From Dugong dugon (taxonomy: Eukaryota > Chordata > Mammalia > Sirenia > Dugongidae): 64,000 bases of DNA. Below, one piece after another: positions 33,753 through 43,789 of the stretch. The notes beneath the pieces are model-generated. The model had not been told where the DNA came from. It did no database searches and was given only the letters and a program-made list of their open reading frames with translations. The position numbers and the translations under genes were made by a program. Where the stretch lies: assembly GCA_030035585.1 (NCBI GenBank), contig CM057462.1:63336734-63400733 (forward strand). The letters are read 5' to 3'. Position 1 is the first letter of the stretch; each line of letters opens with the position of its first letter.

Positions 33753-34829
33753 CCTGTCCTGTTTTTGTAAATGTTTTCTTATTGTCTGCTGTCTTCAGGG
33801 CATTCAGTAGTTATTTTTCTCGTTTATTGATTGTAGATTTGTTTGTTTCATCCCTTTTTTAAAAAAAGAAATTTGACTATGTCTGAGCAGGCAGACTGTG
33901 TGTTCTTTGTTGTTTGCTCATCTGTGGGCACAATACTTTTCACCTCCTTCTTCAACTGGCAGGGTCAGTCACTCAGATATGGTACAGCAGGGCAGGCCTA
34001 GCTGAAGAGGAGTTACTGGGATGGGTTGTTTGTGGCACTTACTACAGGCACCAGAGCGGGTCAGTAATCAGTGCAGGGCAGGTTCCAGTAGGCATGCCTG
34101 TGCTGCTTGGTGGTGTGAAGTCAAGCGCATGTTGCAGGTAGGCAGGATGTAGCGGGGAGACTGTTATGTGTGGAGCTAAGATGGATATGGTACGAGAGAG
34201 GAACAGGAACCAAAAACATAGAAACAAAAAAAAGAATGCTAGGGGAGCTTGCCATTGGAGTGGAGAGATGAGAGACTATGAAATGGAGGAAAACAGAAAG
34301 GAGAAGAGGAAGAAAAGAAAAGAATGAATAAATAACAATCAGAAAGGTTAAAGAACCACAGAGTTCCCAGGGATCCCACCAGGCAGCTATGAGGTTGGGG
34401 AAGTCACTCTCAGGTGTTGCAGTACAGCCTGGCTAGAAGGTGTAGAGTTATACAATGCCAGGTATTCAGGCAACAGAAAGAGAAGAAAGATATAGAGAGG
34501 AGAAACTGAGCAGTGAAGAAAGACAAAAAGGGAAAAAGAGTAAAAGGAAAACAAAACAAATTAAAAAAAAACAAAACAAGAAAGGCCCCCAAAGAAACAG
34601 GAAAAAAAAAAAAAAAAGAAAAACCAACATAAAAAGAAATGCTCTCAGGGATCCCTCTGTACGTCTGTGGAAGCTGAAGGGGGGGTCTGCCTGCCATGCA
34701 GCTCAGCCTGGCCAGAAAGGGCTCCCAACTCAAGAAAAGTAAAAGAAAACAAACAAACAAATGAACAAAAGCCCCGGGATCCTACCAGTGCGGCAGCCCA
34801 AACCGGGAAGCAGCTCCACACTCAAACGG

Positions 34830-35389
34830 AGCTCCGCAGCCCCTCAGGAAGAAGCAAAGGTGGCGCACGGAGCCAGGTACTTGTGCGGAGGGAGGGGGAG
34901 GTGGTGAGAGGCAAGTAAGAAATCAAAAGAAGCAGAAAAAAAAAAAAAAAAAAAGCAACACTAGCAGCCAGCAAATGACACGCAGAGAGGCAGCTAGTGC
35001 GAGCTGGTATTTCTGGACAAGAGACTGTGTCCGTGGGAAGCAGAGGGGGCCGATTGTGGGTGAAAAAGGGTAGAGAGTGGGAAAGTGTATATCACAAATT
35101 ACCAGAGCTCTGTAGCCCCTCAGGAAGAAGCAAAGATGGCACAAGGAGCGAGGTACTCAAGTGAAAGGAGGGGGAGATGGGGAGAGGCAAGGAAAAAATA
35201 AAAAGAAGCGGAAAAGAAGCAACACCAGCAGCCAACAAATGGCAGTCAGAGAGCCACCCGTTTGGGTGTGTGGAATCCAAGCAGCCACTGTTTCCCGGTC
35301 AAGAGGCTGTGGCCGCGGGATGCAGAGGAGGCCAAGTCAGGGTGAAGAAGGGTAGGGGGTGGGAAAGCATATATCGCCAATTACCGGTT
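34830..35389 (-). repeat. Two tandem 276-282 bp monomers in the L1 5' UTR
   Basis: Block 34,830-35,105 and block 35,106-35,389 repeat the same order of motifs: 'agctcYgYagcccctcagg', 'gaagaagcaaagRtggc', 'gagaggcaag', 'agcaacaYYagcagcc', 'gagaggYtgtg', 'gggaaagYRtatatc'. The offset is 276 bp at one end and 282 bp at the other. Tandem promoter monomers are known from rodent L1s; here they lie in the same place. Confidence 0.88.
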
Positions 35390-35639
35390 GTTTCCTCTCC
35401 CGCTGGAAGCTCTGTGAGGCTGCTTTCTCGTACCCCCTACTTGCTGGTCTCCGATAGAAGTCCAAGATGGTGGATCTGCGCTGCGTTAGCTGGTAGGGGA
35501 CCTCTGCATGAATCTCTCCACGCTCTCCGTTCTCTGTCAATTTTGTCACTCCATTTGTTGCTTGGCTGAGTTCTTTATCTCTTCATTTGATGTTTTAGGG
35601 TTTCAGGATTGTTGATTCTCTGTTCGGCTTAGTTTTTCG

Positions 35640-35702
35640 GATCTTTGCTGTGGAGGGACAGCGTGGTGCTTCTGCCTAGAGCGCCATTTTGCCGGAACTC
35701 CC
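35640..35702 (-). promoter_or_regulatory. L1 5' end with YY1-like motif
   Basis: The very start of the element, on the minus strand, reads 'agttccggcaaaatggcgctct', with aaaatggcg close to the YY1 core. Human L1 also has a YY1 site near its start that sets the transcription start. Similar aagatggc/aagatggt words recur at 35,127 and 35,463. Binding is inferred. Confidence 0.45.
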
Positions 35703-35720
35703 TAAAATGTGTTTCATTTT

Positions 35721-35775
35721 TATGGGCAGAAAACAGTTGGGTCCTGCTGTTTTTATCCAATCTGATAATCACTGG
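35721..35775 (-). mobile_element. Old L1, continuation beyond the young L1
   Basis: 'ggtcctgctgtttttatccaatctgataatc' continues the ORF2 endonuclease part of the old L1 interrupted at 27,296. Confidence 0.75.
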
Positions 35776-36335
35776 ACTTGAGCTTTTCTAAAACTATGTA
35801 GCGAGGGGCTTTGCCCAGCTCATTGTGAGCTGTCTTCCAGCTCTGTCACTATGACTCTGATCAGTTTGAGGAAGAGTCTCTGAGTCTCTAGGGGTTCTTA
35901 TGCTCAGCTAAGGAACCTGCTTACCATCTGGCTTGTCTTGGTTTAGAGCCAGGACTCAGCATGGTACCATCCAAGGGGAGTGAGCTGAGGGTGAGGTTTG
36001 CAAGGTGGTTATTACCAGTATGTAAAAAATAATCCCCCTTTGACAACCTTCTAACACGTCTCATGGTCCTGTTTTCGTTATACTTCTTTTAATCATAGCC
36101 ATATTCCCTTAATTATATCTTTGGCAACTTATTCCCTTAATTATATTTTTGTTGTGTTTGAATAAGTGCTGCTTTAGAAAAATGTACTTAAGGAAAGTAC
36201 TTCTTCTACCCATCTGCCCTTTGCTTTTAGTCGTTCCAAAGCCCAGAGAGTTGTTTTGAGTAACTTGCTGAGTCAAGGAAAGAGAAAAGAAAGCAAGAGG
36301 AAGAAATAGAACAAATTAAGGGCCTACTATGCTTT
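35776..36335. other. Single-copy stretch
   Basis: No gene or named repeat. A short word 'ttcccttaattatat' occurs twice near 36,104 and 36,133. Confidence 0.4.
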
Positions 36336-36643
36336 GTAGTTCTTAGTTGCCGTTGAGTTGGCCTGACTCATGGCGACCTTATGTATAACAGAATGAAATG
36401 TTGCCTTGTCCTGTGCCATCTTCATCATCATTGATGTTTTCAAGTCTATTGTTATGGCTATTGTATCAATCCATCTCATTGAATGTTTCCTCTCTACTTA
36501 CCACATATGATGTCTTTTTCTAGCGATTGACCTTTCCTGGTAACATGTCCAAAGTAAGTGAGCTGAAGTCTCACCATCCTTGCTTCCAAGGGGCATTCTG
36601 GTTATATTTCTTCTAAGATTGATTTGTTTAACTTTCACTCTGT
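36336..36643 (-). mobile_element. RTE (BovB-like) LINE, 3' end
   Basis: Reverse copy of the last ~300 bp of the RTE family: 'ttgccgttgagttggcc', 'ccatcttcatcatcattg' and 'taacatgtccaaagtaagtgag'. No coding capacity. Confidence 0.82.
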
Positions 36644-36646
36644 ATT

Positions 36647-36762
36647 AGAAAATCTTTACGACAACCCTATGAGGTGATGCTTTTATTGTCCCCATTTTAC
36701 AGACAAGGAAACTGAGCTTCAAGGAAATAAATAACCTACTCAAAGTCACTGTAGTGGATACC
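36647..36762 (+). mobile_element. MIR SINE
   Basis: 'ccccattttacagacaaggaaactgagc' is the MIR core; the copy is cut by the SINE that follows. Confidence 0.75.
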
Positions 36763-36983
36763 CCAAACCCAAAACCATTGCCATCGAGTCGATTCTGACT
36801 CATACTCTGTCCCTATAGGACAGAGTAGAACTGCCCCTGTGGGGTTTCCAAGGAAGGCTGTATATCTTTACAGAATCAGACTGCCACATCTTTCTCCCAT
36901 GGAGTGGAGCGGCTGGTGGGTTCAAACTGTTGAACTTTTGGTTAGCAACCGAGCTCTTTAACCACTGTGCCACCAGAGCTCCT
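36763..36983 (-). mobile_element. AfroSINE
   Basis: Complete copy bracketed by tgtagYggatacc (36,750-36,762 and 36,984-36,996), inserted at the end of the MIR. Confidence 0.95.
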
Positions 36984-36996
36984 TGTAGCGGATACC

Positions 36997-37849
36997 ACTA
37001 GTTGCCTATTCCTCATCCATGTGTCTGTGCTTATTCCTTCCTAATCAGATCCATTCCCAACATGATTCAGAGGGAAGCAGACTCCATCCTAGCCCTATGG
37101 AGGTAGATCCTGATTAGTCTAACACTCCATGTATGACCTTCTCCTGGGGACAATTATTGCTCCAGGGGCTAGACAAGTAAAAAAATTAGCTCAGTCAGAA
37201 TTTATGTTCCATGCTAGGGAGAGAGTTTCACTTCTTCTGCTAGATGAGAACCAGGAAACTTGTCTTCTCAATTGCCTCTGGCAATCATCTTGCAACCTTG
37301 TGTGTGGGGGGGAGGTGGGGGTGGCAACATTAGGGTAAAGCCAGTGTTGAGTATGGCAGAGTGGAGAGAGAAATAGACCTGGATCTCTGATGATATTGAT
37401 TCATCATTTGTACCACACCTAGAACCTGCACTAGAACTAGAGTTCGCAGGTAATACATTTCCTATTGTGTAAGCCAGTTGAAACAGCATCTGATGCTTCT
37501 TGAAGTGAAAGCCATCCTAACTGGTAAAGTCACAGAACAAGTCAGTGGTGGACACAGATCCAAAGCTGGGTGTGTCCAGCTCCAGAGCTTAAACTCCCAA
37601 CTGTTCAACTCTCGACTCCCTCCCTTTGAGTTAGAGTTCATGACCCTGTCTTACAGATGAGAAAGCTGAAGTTTAAAGAGGAGAAGTGATTTGTCCAGGG
37701 TCAAAGAGCCAGCAAGTGGCTCACCCGGGCTCAGAACTCCTGTTTTTACCGACTGCAAAGCCCATGCTCTCTGCATACACCCACACCCTTCCCACACTTC
37801 TGGCTGCCACCGTTGTGGTACCTTTGACTCCAAACAGAGGCCTCTCCAT
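36997..37849. other. Mostly single-copy DNA with a MIR
   Basis: A MIR core lies at about 37,640-37,745 ('cttacagatgagaaagctg', 'tttgtccagggtcaaagagcc'). The rest shows a short G-rich run at 37,301 and chance frames only. Confidence 0.5.
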
Positions 37850-38240
37850 CACCAAATAATGTGATCAAATCAAACCTTCTTTCCATACAATTAGAAAACA
37901 TAACAGGTTACAGCAAAAAATGCAAAAGCCTCCAAAGCCGCTCAAAGCTAATTAATTTCTATTACTAGTGAGAGAAGAACCACTTAACATGTCTTTTCTT
38001 ATTCAAATTACCATTGACGGCACCTGCTTTTTTATTCTTGGGAAATCCTGCTACAATGCGGGGTAAATTATGTAAGACCGCAGAATTTATGAAGATAAGG
38101 CAATTAGCATTACAAAACCCTAGTCCGGGTTACAATTTCTGGGGAACAGAAAGAGTTATGATGCTCCCTTAAATGGCCCGGTGAAGTCTCACATATTGAG
38201 TTAATCCTTGTGGTAGTCAGGAAAACTGAAGGCTAAACGG
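37850..38240. promoter_or_regulatory. Candidate conserved noncoding element, homeodomain-type motifs
   Basis: Repeat-free DNA with gctaattaattt, gcaattagcatt and ggtaattaattg, each a homeodomain-type core, in a lineage-neutral composition. Conservation is not testable here. Confidence 0.35.
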
Positions 38241-38907
38241 TGCCATGATGGTGGGTAATTAATTGTCTGGGCCCTTTGGAGATGGGGCTTTCTGTGCTAA
38301 GGAGAGAGGCAGCTAGGGCTCTGCCTGTTCCTTCTGGAAGGAAGAGGGATGAAACAGGGCTTCTGGGGTCGGGGTGGGAAGAGAAGGGGAACTTCCCAAG
38401 GTCTCTGGCCTTTTGGGTCAAGCAGTGTCCAGTAGCATGGGGGCCACCCTCCCACATGTTTTTCTAAAGTCTTCATCCTGCCCTGCATCCCAACCCCCAA
38501 CACAGCTGCTGCGGCTGTGGAGGCAGCTGCCACTGAGCAGGTGCTACCTTGGAGTGTTTTGATGCTGCCTAGATTTTGCATCTGAGCTGGGAGGACTCTT
38601 TGAGACATTCTGGATTACCAGGGGTACTTGACTTAATAGCCACAGGCAGGGAGAGGGTGGGGTAGATGGGTGATGTAGAGTCTTGGAAATTGTGTGCAAA
38701 TTTTAGGATATGTGTGTATGTGTCTTTTTTCTGCAAAAGGGTCTGCAGCTTTCATAAAATTCTGAACAAGTTTTAGGCTATACCTGACCCTGGCCTAGTT
38801 GGAACCCACGTTATATAGTTGCGGAGGCAGAAAAAGGCAGGGACTTTCCCACCACCCATCTAACTTCCCTGCCTGTTGCTGGTTTCCCACTGCTAGGCCC
38901 ATTCAAA
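38241..38907. other. GC-richer single-copy stretch
   Basis: Overlapping frames on both strands (up to 103 codons) have no domains. No repeat or RNA gene recognised. Confidence 0.4.
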
Positions 38908-39325
38908 GGAGCCCTAGTGGCACCAAAGTTTAAATGCTCAGCTGCTAACTGAAAGATTGGTGATTCAAACCCACCCAGAGGCTCTGTGGGAGAAAAACCT
39001 GGTAATCTGCTCCCATAAAGATTAAAACCCATTGCTGTTGAGTCGATTCCGACTCATAGCGACCCCATAGGACAGAGTAGAACTGCCCTATAGGGTTTCC
39101 CAGGCTGTATGTCTTTACAGAAGCAGACCACCACTTCTTTCTCCCATGGAGTGGCTGGAGGGTTTGAACCACCAACCTTTTGGTTAGCAGCCGAGCACTT
39201 AACCACTGCACCACCAGGGCTCCTCCCGTAAAGATTACAGCCAAGAAAACCCTATGGGGCAGTTCTACTCTGTCAGATGGGGTCGCTATGAGTCAGAATT
39301 GACTCAACAGCACCTAATAGCAAAG
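38908..39325 (+). mobile_element. AfroSINE with another SINE inside it
   Basis: The outer plus-strand copy runs 38,908-39,024 and resumes at 39,238. The break carries the inner SINE and its duplicated target. Confidence 0.95.
39025..39223 (-). mobile_element. AfroSINE (inner copy)
   Basis: Complete minus-strand copy inside the older SINE, flanked by tcccRtaaagatta (39,011-39,024 and 39,224-39,237), so it is the younger of the two. Confidence 0.95.
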
Positions 39326-39879
39326 ACAGGCCCACTCAGCACCCACTGTTTCCAGGATTAGGACTCTGGCTGTAGCACCTGCCTTCTGGGCTTCTCATTT
39401 GCATGCAAGTTACCTCCCAATCAGCCAGCTCCTGTAGCCTGGTCAGCTTTCCAAGCAGGTCACTTCTGGCTCATATGGCAGTTTTGTGTGGATTAGAAAA
39501 TGTACCCTTCCTCTGGGAGGATTCAGCCCTGCTCCAGGGCACACTGGTGGCAAGCTTGGCAAGCAGAGCTCACGTTAGATTTCAGTCCTTATTTGCTTCC
39601 TTGGCTGGTGTCCTTGTGCAGTGTGAAACTTGTATAACCATACATGGCAACCCTGTTCTCAAATTCTTTACTCCAGGGGCTGAGTCACTGAGTCTTACTG
39701 GCTTTTTCTCTTGGCAAGGATATGAGCAAGCCCTAGGTAGGCTTGGTCAGGAGAAAAACCAGCTTAGAGTTTAAGAGACCATTTAGCTAGCAACAGAAAT
39801 TTCATTATGGCAGGACAGATGCACTGAGTATAACACTTATCTGAAGCTGACCTCAGAGCCAGGCCAGGCACATCTAGAA
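39326..39879. other. No recognised feature
   Basis: A 123-codon plus frame (39,403-39,774) shows no domain and is judged to be chance. Confidence 0.4.
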
Positions 39880-40400
39880 ACATCCAGGCAGAGGGAAGAG
39901 CAAGTGTAGAAGTCGTGAAGCTAGAACACAGAACACACTGTGTGAGGAATAGCAGCAGGCTACAGTGGCCAGAGGAGCTAGAAAGGAACGAGTGATGGGA
40001 AATTGGTCAGCAAGATAACGGGGCCCAAACTCTGTGGGGCCGTATAGACCACTGCAAAGATTTCTTTTTTCTTTTTCTTTGAGTGCGATGGAAGTAGAGG
40101 CATTGGAGGATTCTTTGCAGAGGACTGATATGATCTGACCTAACTTTTTAAAAGAATCCCTGTGACTGCTGTACAGAGACTAGAAGCAAGGAGGACGTTA
40201 GGAGCTACTGAAACAATCCAGATGGAGATGTGAATGGTTTAAACCAAGATGGAAACCATGCAGATAGTGAGAAGTAATTGCATTCGGGATGTTAAGGTAG
40301 AAGCCAACAGGATTTCATAATGCAGTGAATGTGAGGTGTAAGAGGTGAAAGGAATCAAGAATGGCAGCAAGATTTTTCACCTCCCAAAACGGAAAGGAAT
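39880..40400 (+). mobile_element. Old interspersed repeat, family not named
   Basis: 'ccaggcagagggaagagcaagtg', 'gatatgatctgacc' and 'aggagctactgaaacaatccagatgg' follow the theme of the ancient mammalian repeat seen at 12.8 and 22.7 kb. Confidence 0.5.
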
Positions 40401-40624
40401 GGGGGGGCGGTAAGATGTTATCTGAGAGCTTGGCAGCACAAACATACTCTGTTTTTTCTGACTCTGGTTCCAGGCCAAGCCCTTCCACCTCCGGCCTTCC
40501 CCAACAGGCCTGCACAAGATGTTCCTGCTAGGCGGCCCACCTGGGACTATGCCCTGACTTTCCTTCTAGAATGTCATCTTGGCTTTTTTTGCTAAACTGC
40601 CTGTACCTGAACGTTGGATGTCAT

Positions 40625-40725
40625 TCACTCACTCATTCATCACCAAATATTTACTGAGAACCCGCCATGTTCAAGACACTGATCTTGGCACAAGAGATGC
40701 AACAGTGACCACAGCAGGCATGGTC
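40625..40725 (-). mobile_element. L2-type 3' end
   Basis: 'cactcattcatcaccaaatatttactgagaaccc' is the reverse of the L2 3' end that reads 'gcctggcacatagtaggtgc'. Confidence 0.55.
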
Positions 40726-41628
40726 ACTGCCCTCACAGACTTAAGTTTCTCCTGGACACTTGTGCTAAGAAAGTACCCTGTCTACCCAGGGCTCACCTAT
40801 CTACCCTATCTACCTAGTCCCACCCAGTTCTTTGTAGTTTAACCATGCTCATCATTCAGGGGAGACCTAGGAAGCCCTTGTTCTTTACCTCTCCTGCTCC
40901 TTGTCATTTCTTCATTAATGAGATGCTCAATTACTGCATTTAGGAAGAACTGGAAGTCTTCTAAGACATGAATCTTAAGCACAGATTTTTTTTTCAATCG
41001 TATCTGCAAGCATGCATTCCATGAGTTTCTATGGAAGGCTTAGAAAGACATCTGAGAAAACAAGTTCCTGGAACTCTTTCCAGTGCTTTCGTGGGTTATC
41101 TTGCTTGGGACCTCAAACTAACATGAGCCAGGCTGATATGCTGACAACGGGTGTTTGGACCCGTTGGACCTGGAAAGAGCCATTTGCAGGTTCTGAAAGG
41201 AAGCGCAGTCAGGCAACAGATCACAGCAGTGGAAGGAAAAGGATTGCATTGAGGGTGTGGGAGGGTGGTGCCTAATGCCACTAGGATGGGAAGCTGAGGA
41301 ACATGGTCCTCCCCTTCAGGTCAAGGTTAGCACCTCCATCTGATTGCCAGAACCTCAGATGAGGCCATCCCCGGGCAGTGAGGGCACAGCTTGGAAGATG
41401 TCCAGGTGGTGACATGAACATTCACGTAGGCCTTGGCACTGCTCATGCAATCGGAACTTCAAAGACCCTTTGAACCATTAACTCATCACTCCACACATTG
41501 GGGCTCTGAGCACAATTATCCCTCATCTTAGAGACAACAAAGCAGATGGTGAGAGGATGAAGCACCTGGGGCCCCAAAGGGCCAGGCAGAGCTGCAAGGA
41601 TTTCTTAGTCTTCAGTCCCATCCCCAAA
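40726..41628. other. Single-copy stretch
   Basis: No repeat or domain-bearing frame recognised; small frames are chance. Confidence 0.4.
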
Positions 41629-41834
41629 GAGCTCTGGTGGCGAAATGGTTAAGTGCTCGCCCCTGCTAACAAAAAGGTCAGTGGTTCGAACCCACCAGCT
41701 ACTCTATGGGGGGAAAGAGCTGGCGATCTGCTCCCACATAAAGATTACAGCCAAGAAAACCGTACGGGGGCAATTCTATTCTGTCACAGAAGGTCTTTAT
41801 GAATCGGAATCCACTCAATGGCACACAACAACAA
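41629..41834 (+). mobile_element. AfroSINE
   Basis: Complete plus copy ending in caacaacaa, flanked by the imperfect duplication cagtcYcatYcYcaaag. Confidence 0.92.
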
Positions 41835-42009
41835 CAGTCTCATTCTCAAAGCTGCTGCTTCTGCCCAAAGGGAGACTTCTAGGCCACACTGCCTTGCAGG
41901 GAGTACTGGATTGCCTTGGCTCTATCAAAGGTGGAAGCTGGAAATGAGCCCCCAAACAGTCGTTGTGTACTGAGCCCTAGCCATGCACCAGGCCCTTGGA
42001 TGATTACAT

Positions 42010-42278
42010 CGCATATACCATCTCATTTAGTCCTCCATGTGAGGCTGCATTACAATCATCTCCCATTTTATAGAGGAAATGGAGTCTTAGAGAGGTAATA
42101 TCATGTAGCTCTGTCCACTCTTTCTGGAATCCATCAACGTGGATTCAAACCTTGGTCCTACCACTTACAGGGTAAGTTTGGGAAGGTTAGGAAAATTCCC
42201 TGTGAAACAGGGCTATGGATACCTACTCGAAAGGGTTGTGATGGGAATTAAAATGACTTAGAATATGCTAAGTGCCCA
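42010..42278 (+). mobile_element. Two adjoining MIR SINEs
   Basis: 'cattttatagaggaaatggag' marks the first; 'tcaaaccttggtcctaccacttac' and 'gtgatgggaattaaaatga' mark the second. Confidence 0.65.
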
Positions 42279-42279
42279 A

Positions 42280-42634
42280 GGGAGGGCAGTGGTGGTTCAA
42301 TAACAGAATTCTCACCTTCCATGTGGGACACCTGGGTTTGATTCCCAGCCAGTGCACCTTATGTGGGGCCACCACCCATTGGTCAGTGGAGGCTTGTGTG
42401 TTGCTATGATGCTGAAGAGGTTTCAACAGAGCTTCCAGACTAAGACAGACTAGGAAGAAAGGTTTATTGATCTACTTCCGAAAATTAGCCACTGAATACC
42501 ATGTGGCTCACAATGGTCTAATCCACAAATGATCATCAGGATGGCACAGGACTGGGCAACATTTTGTCCTGTTGTGCATAGGGTTGCCATGAGTCGGGGG
42601 CCAACCCGATGGCAGCTAACAACACCACAGCAAC
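42280..42634 (+). mobile_element. Composite SINE: tRNA-Gly head, RTE 5' segment, RTE 3' tail
   Basis: The first part (42,286-42,356) is a 71-bp sequence aligned end to end with tRNA-Gly: it has the 'ggtggttcaa' A-box region, an anticodon loop reading ttccatg (TCC), the 'gggtttgattccc' B-box region and the ending 'cagtgca'. It joins an RTE 5' segment ('gcttgtgtgttgctatgatgctg', 'aaattagccactgaa'), which then joins the RTE 3' tail ('ggatggcacaggactgggc' to 'caacaccacagcaacaa'). The whole unit of 355 bp is flanked by aagtRcccaa (42,270-42,279 and 42,635-42,644), so it moved as one piece. The tRNA part has decayed and is not a working tRNA gene. Confidence 0.88.
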
Positions 42635-42801
42635 AAGTACCCAAATGTGCCTGGCATAGAGAAGGCATCAATCTATATTGGATTCTGGGGAACCCACACC
42701 ATGGTAAGTCCAGGAGAGGAAAAGGTGCTATTACCCAAGTGGCCACTCATGATCTGAAGGCACCAGGAGGTAGGCTCATGTGAAAGGGGTGGGCGACATG
42801 T

Positions 42802-43113
42802 AAGGTTGCCAAGTTTAAAACCAGAAAACCAAACTCGTTGCCGTTGAGTCGATTCCAACTCATAGCAACCCTATAAGACAGAGTAGAACTGCCCCATAGG
42901 GTTTTCAAGGAGCACCTGGTGGATTCAAACTGCTGACCTTTTGGTTAGCAGCCATAGATTTTAACCACTACACCACCAGGGTTTCCTTGCCAAATTTAGC
43001 AAATTAAAATACAGGATGCCCAGTTAAATGTTAATTTCAGATAGACAACAAATAATTTTTTTAGTTAAGCAGGGCCACAACTGACACATCAGTATTTTTG
43101 TCTGGTAACCCTA
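42802..43113. mobile_element. Nonautonomous DNA transposon (MER type), split by a SINE
   Basis: The left end 'aggttgcc' and the right end 'ggtaaccct' are inverted repeats. Inside is 'aaatacaggatgcccagttaaat', a common mammalian palindromic MER block. Family name not assigned. Confidence 0.55.
42818..42986 (-). mobile_element. AfroSINE
   Basis: Minus copy bracketed by ttgccaaRttta (42,806-42,817 and 42,987-42,998) inside the MER element. Confidence 0.95.
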
Positions 43114-43118
43114 GTGGG

Positions 43119-43297
43119 CTATGACCTTTCAGAAGCAAATCACCAGGCCTGTCTTCCAAGATGTCTCTGGGAGGGGTCGACCAGCCAACCTTTCAGCTAG
43201 TAGTTGAGCACTTTGAAAACCATGTGGAACAGTTCTACTCTGCACACGTGGGTCACCGTGAGCTGGAATCGACCACAGAGCAACTAACAGCAACAAC
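43119..43297 (+). mobile_element. AfroSINE with inverted 5' half
   Basis: The 3' half (from 'ttgaaaaccatgtgg' to 'caacaacaa') is plus-strand, while the preceding ~90 bp is the family's 5' half on the minus strand ('aagcaaatcaccaggcctgtc'). The two halves meet at the point where the normal order breaks, with no loss seen by eye. Target duplication aaccctMgtggg (43,107-43,118 and 43,298-43,309) encloses both, so the inversion arose during insertion (twin priming). Confidence 0.9.
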
Positions 43298-43449
43298 AAC
43301 CCTCGTGGGATACAGACCAGCGTTGGGTCTATTGCTGGTCTCTCCTGGAACCCAGCAACTTCTTCCTGGTTCCTCAAGTGAGATGCTGGAGTAGCAGGGC
43401 AGGGCAGCTCTGGGCCTGCAGGCACCACCCCCTCAAGGTGCTCTGCTGG

Positions 43450-43660
43450 GCCCTAGGGCTTCACAAAGGAGTAATTGACCAGTAATTATCATCAGTTAGA
43501 AGCTCTGAGTGCAGGCCTTTTCAGCATAGAAGTGGATTCTAGTTCTTAAAAGGATTTGCAGACTTAACAAATGCCTTTCCTAATCAGTACAAATTGTTCC
43601 TTTAAACAGGAGGGAGCTGTGGGCCGGCTCTTCCTCCTTCCAGTTAATGAGCAGTCTGCA
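43450..43660. promoter_or_regulatory. Candidate conserved noncoding element
   Basis: Repeat-free block with 'gtaattgaccagtaattatcatc', 'acttaacaaatgcctttcctaatc' and 'ccagttaatgagcag'. Regulatory role is only a suggestion from base composition and motif content. Confidence 0.28.
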
Positions 43661-43789
43661 TCATTCCTGGGGGGCTGGACTCTCATTCTTCCTCCAGTGC
43701 TGCTGATGGTGGTGGATGAGGTGGGGGCTGGCATTGCTTGTGGGTGAGAGGGCCCAGACTGCAGCAGGCTCCGGGCTGAAGCCAGGAGA

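Larger units (their letters stand above)
27314..35702 (-). mobile_element. Full-length 8.4 kb L1
   Basis: A complete L1 of 8,389 bp flanked by the 18-bp target duplication taaaatgtgtttcatttt (27,296-27,313 and 35,703-35,720), inserted in an older L1. In its own direction: a 5' UTR of about 1.95 kb with tandem monomers, ORF1 (33,752-32,793), an inter-ORF spacer of about 470 bp, ORF2 (from 32,323 to about 28,557), a 3' UTR of about 1.2 kb and a degenerate (TTTA)-type poly-A. It is longer than the 6-7 kb typical of human L1; the extra length lies in the UTRs and the spacer. Both ORFs carry stops or frameshifts, so it is inactive, but the domains are very readable, which suggests moderate age. 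Confidence 0.93.

Noticed and set aside
34455-34742. Lysine-rich 95-codon plus frame
   Set aside because: It is antisense A/G-rich sequence of the L1 5' UTR, not a gene.
40579-40842. 87-codon plus frame
   Set aside because: It overlaps an L2-type end and shows no domain or conservation signal.
42286-42356. A working tRNA-Gly gene
   Set aside because: It is the head of a retrotransposed SINE with a target duplication around the whole unit, and it has changes in the A-box and arm regions.
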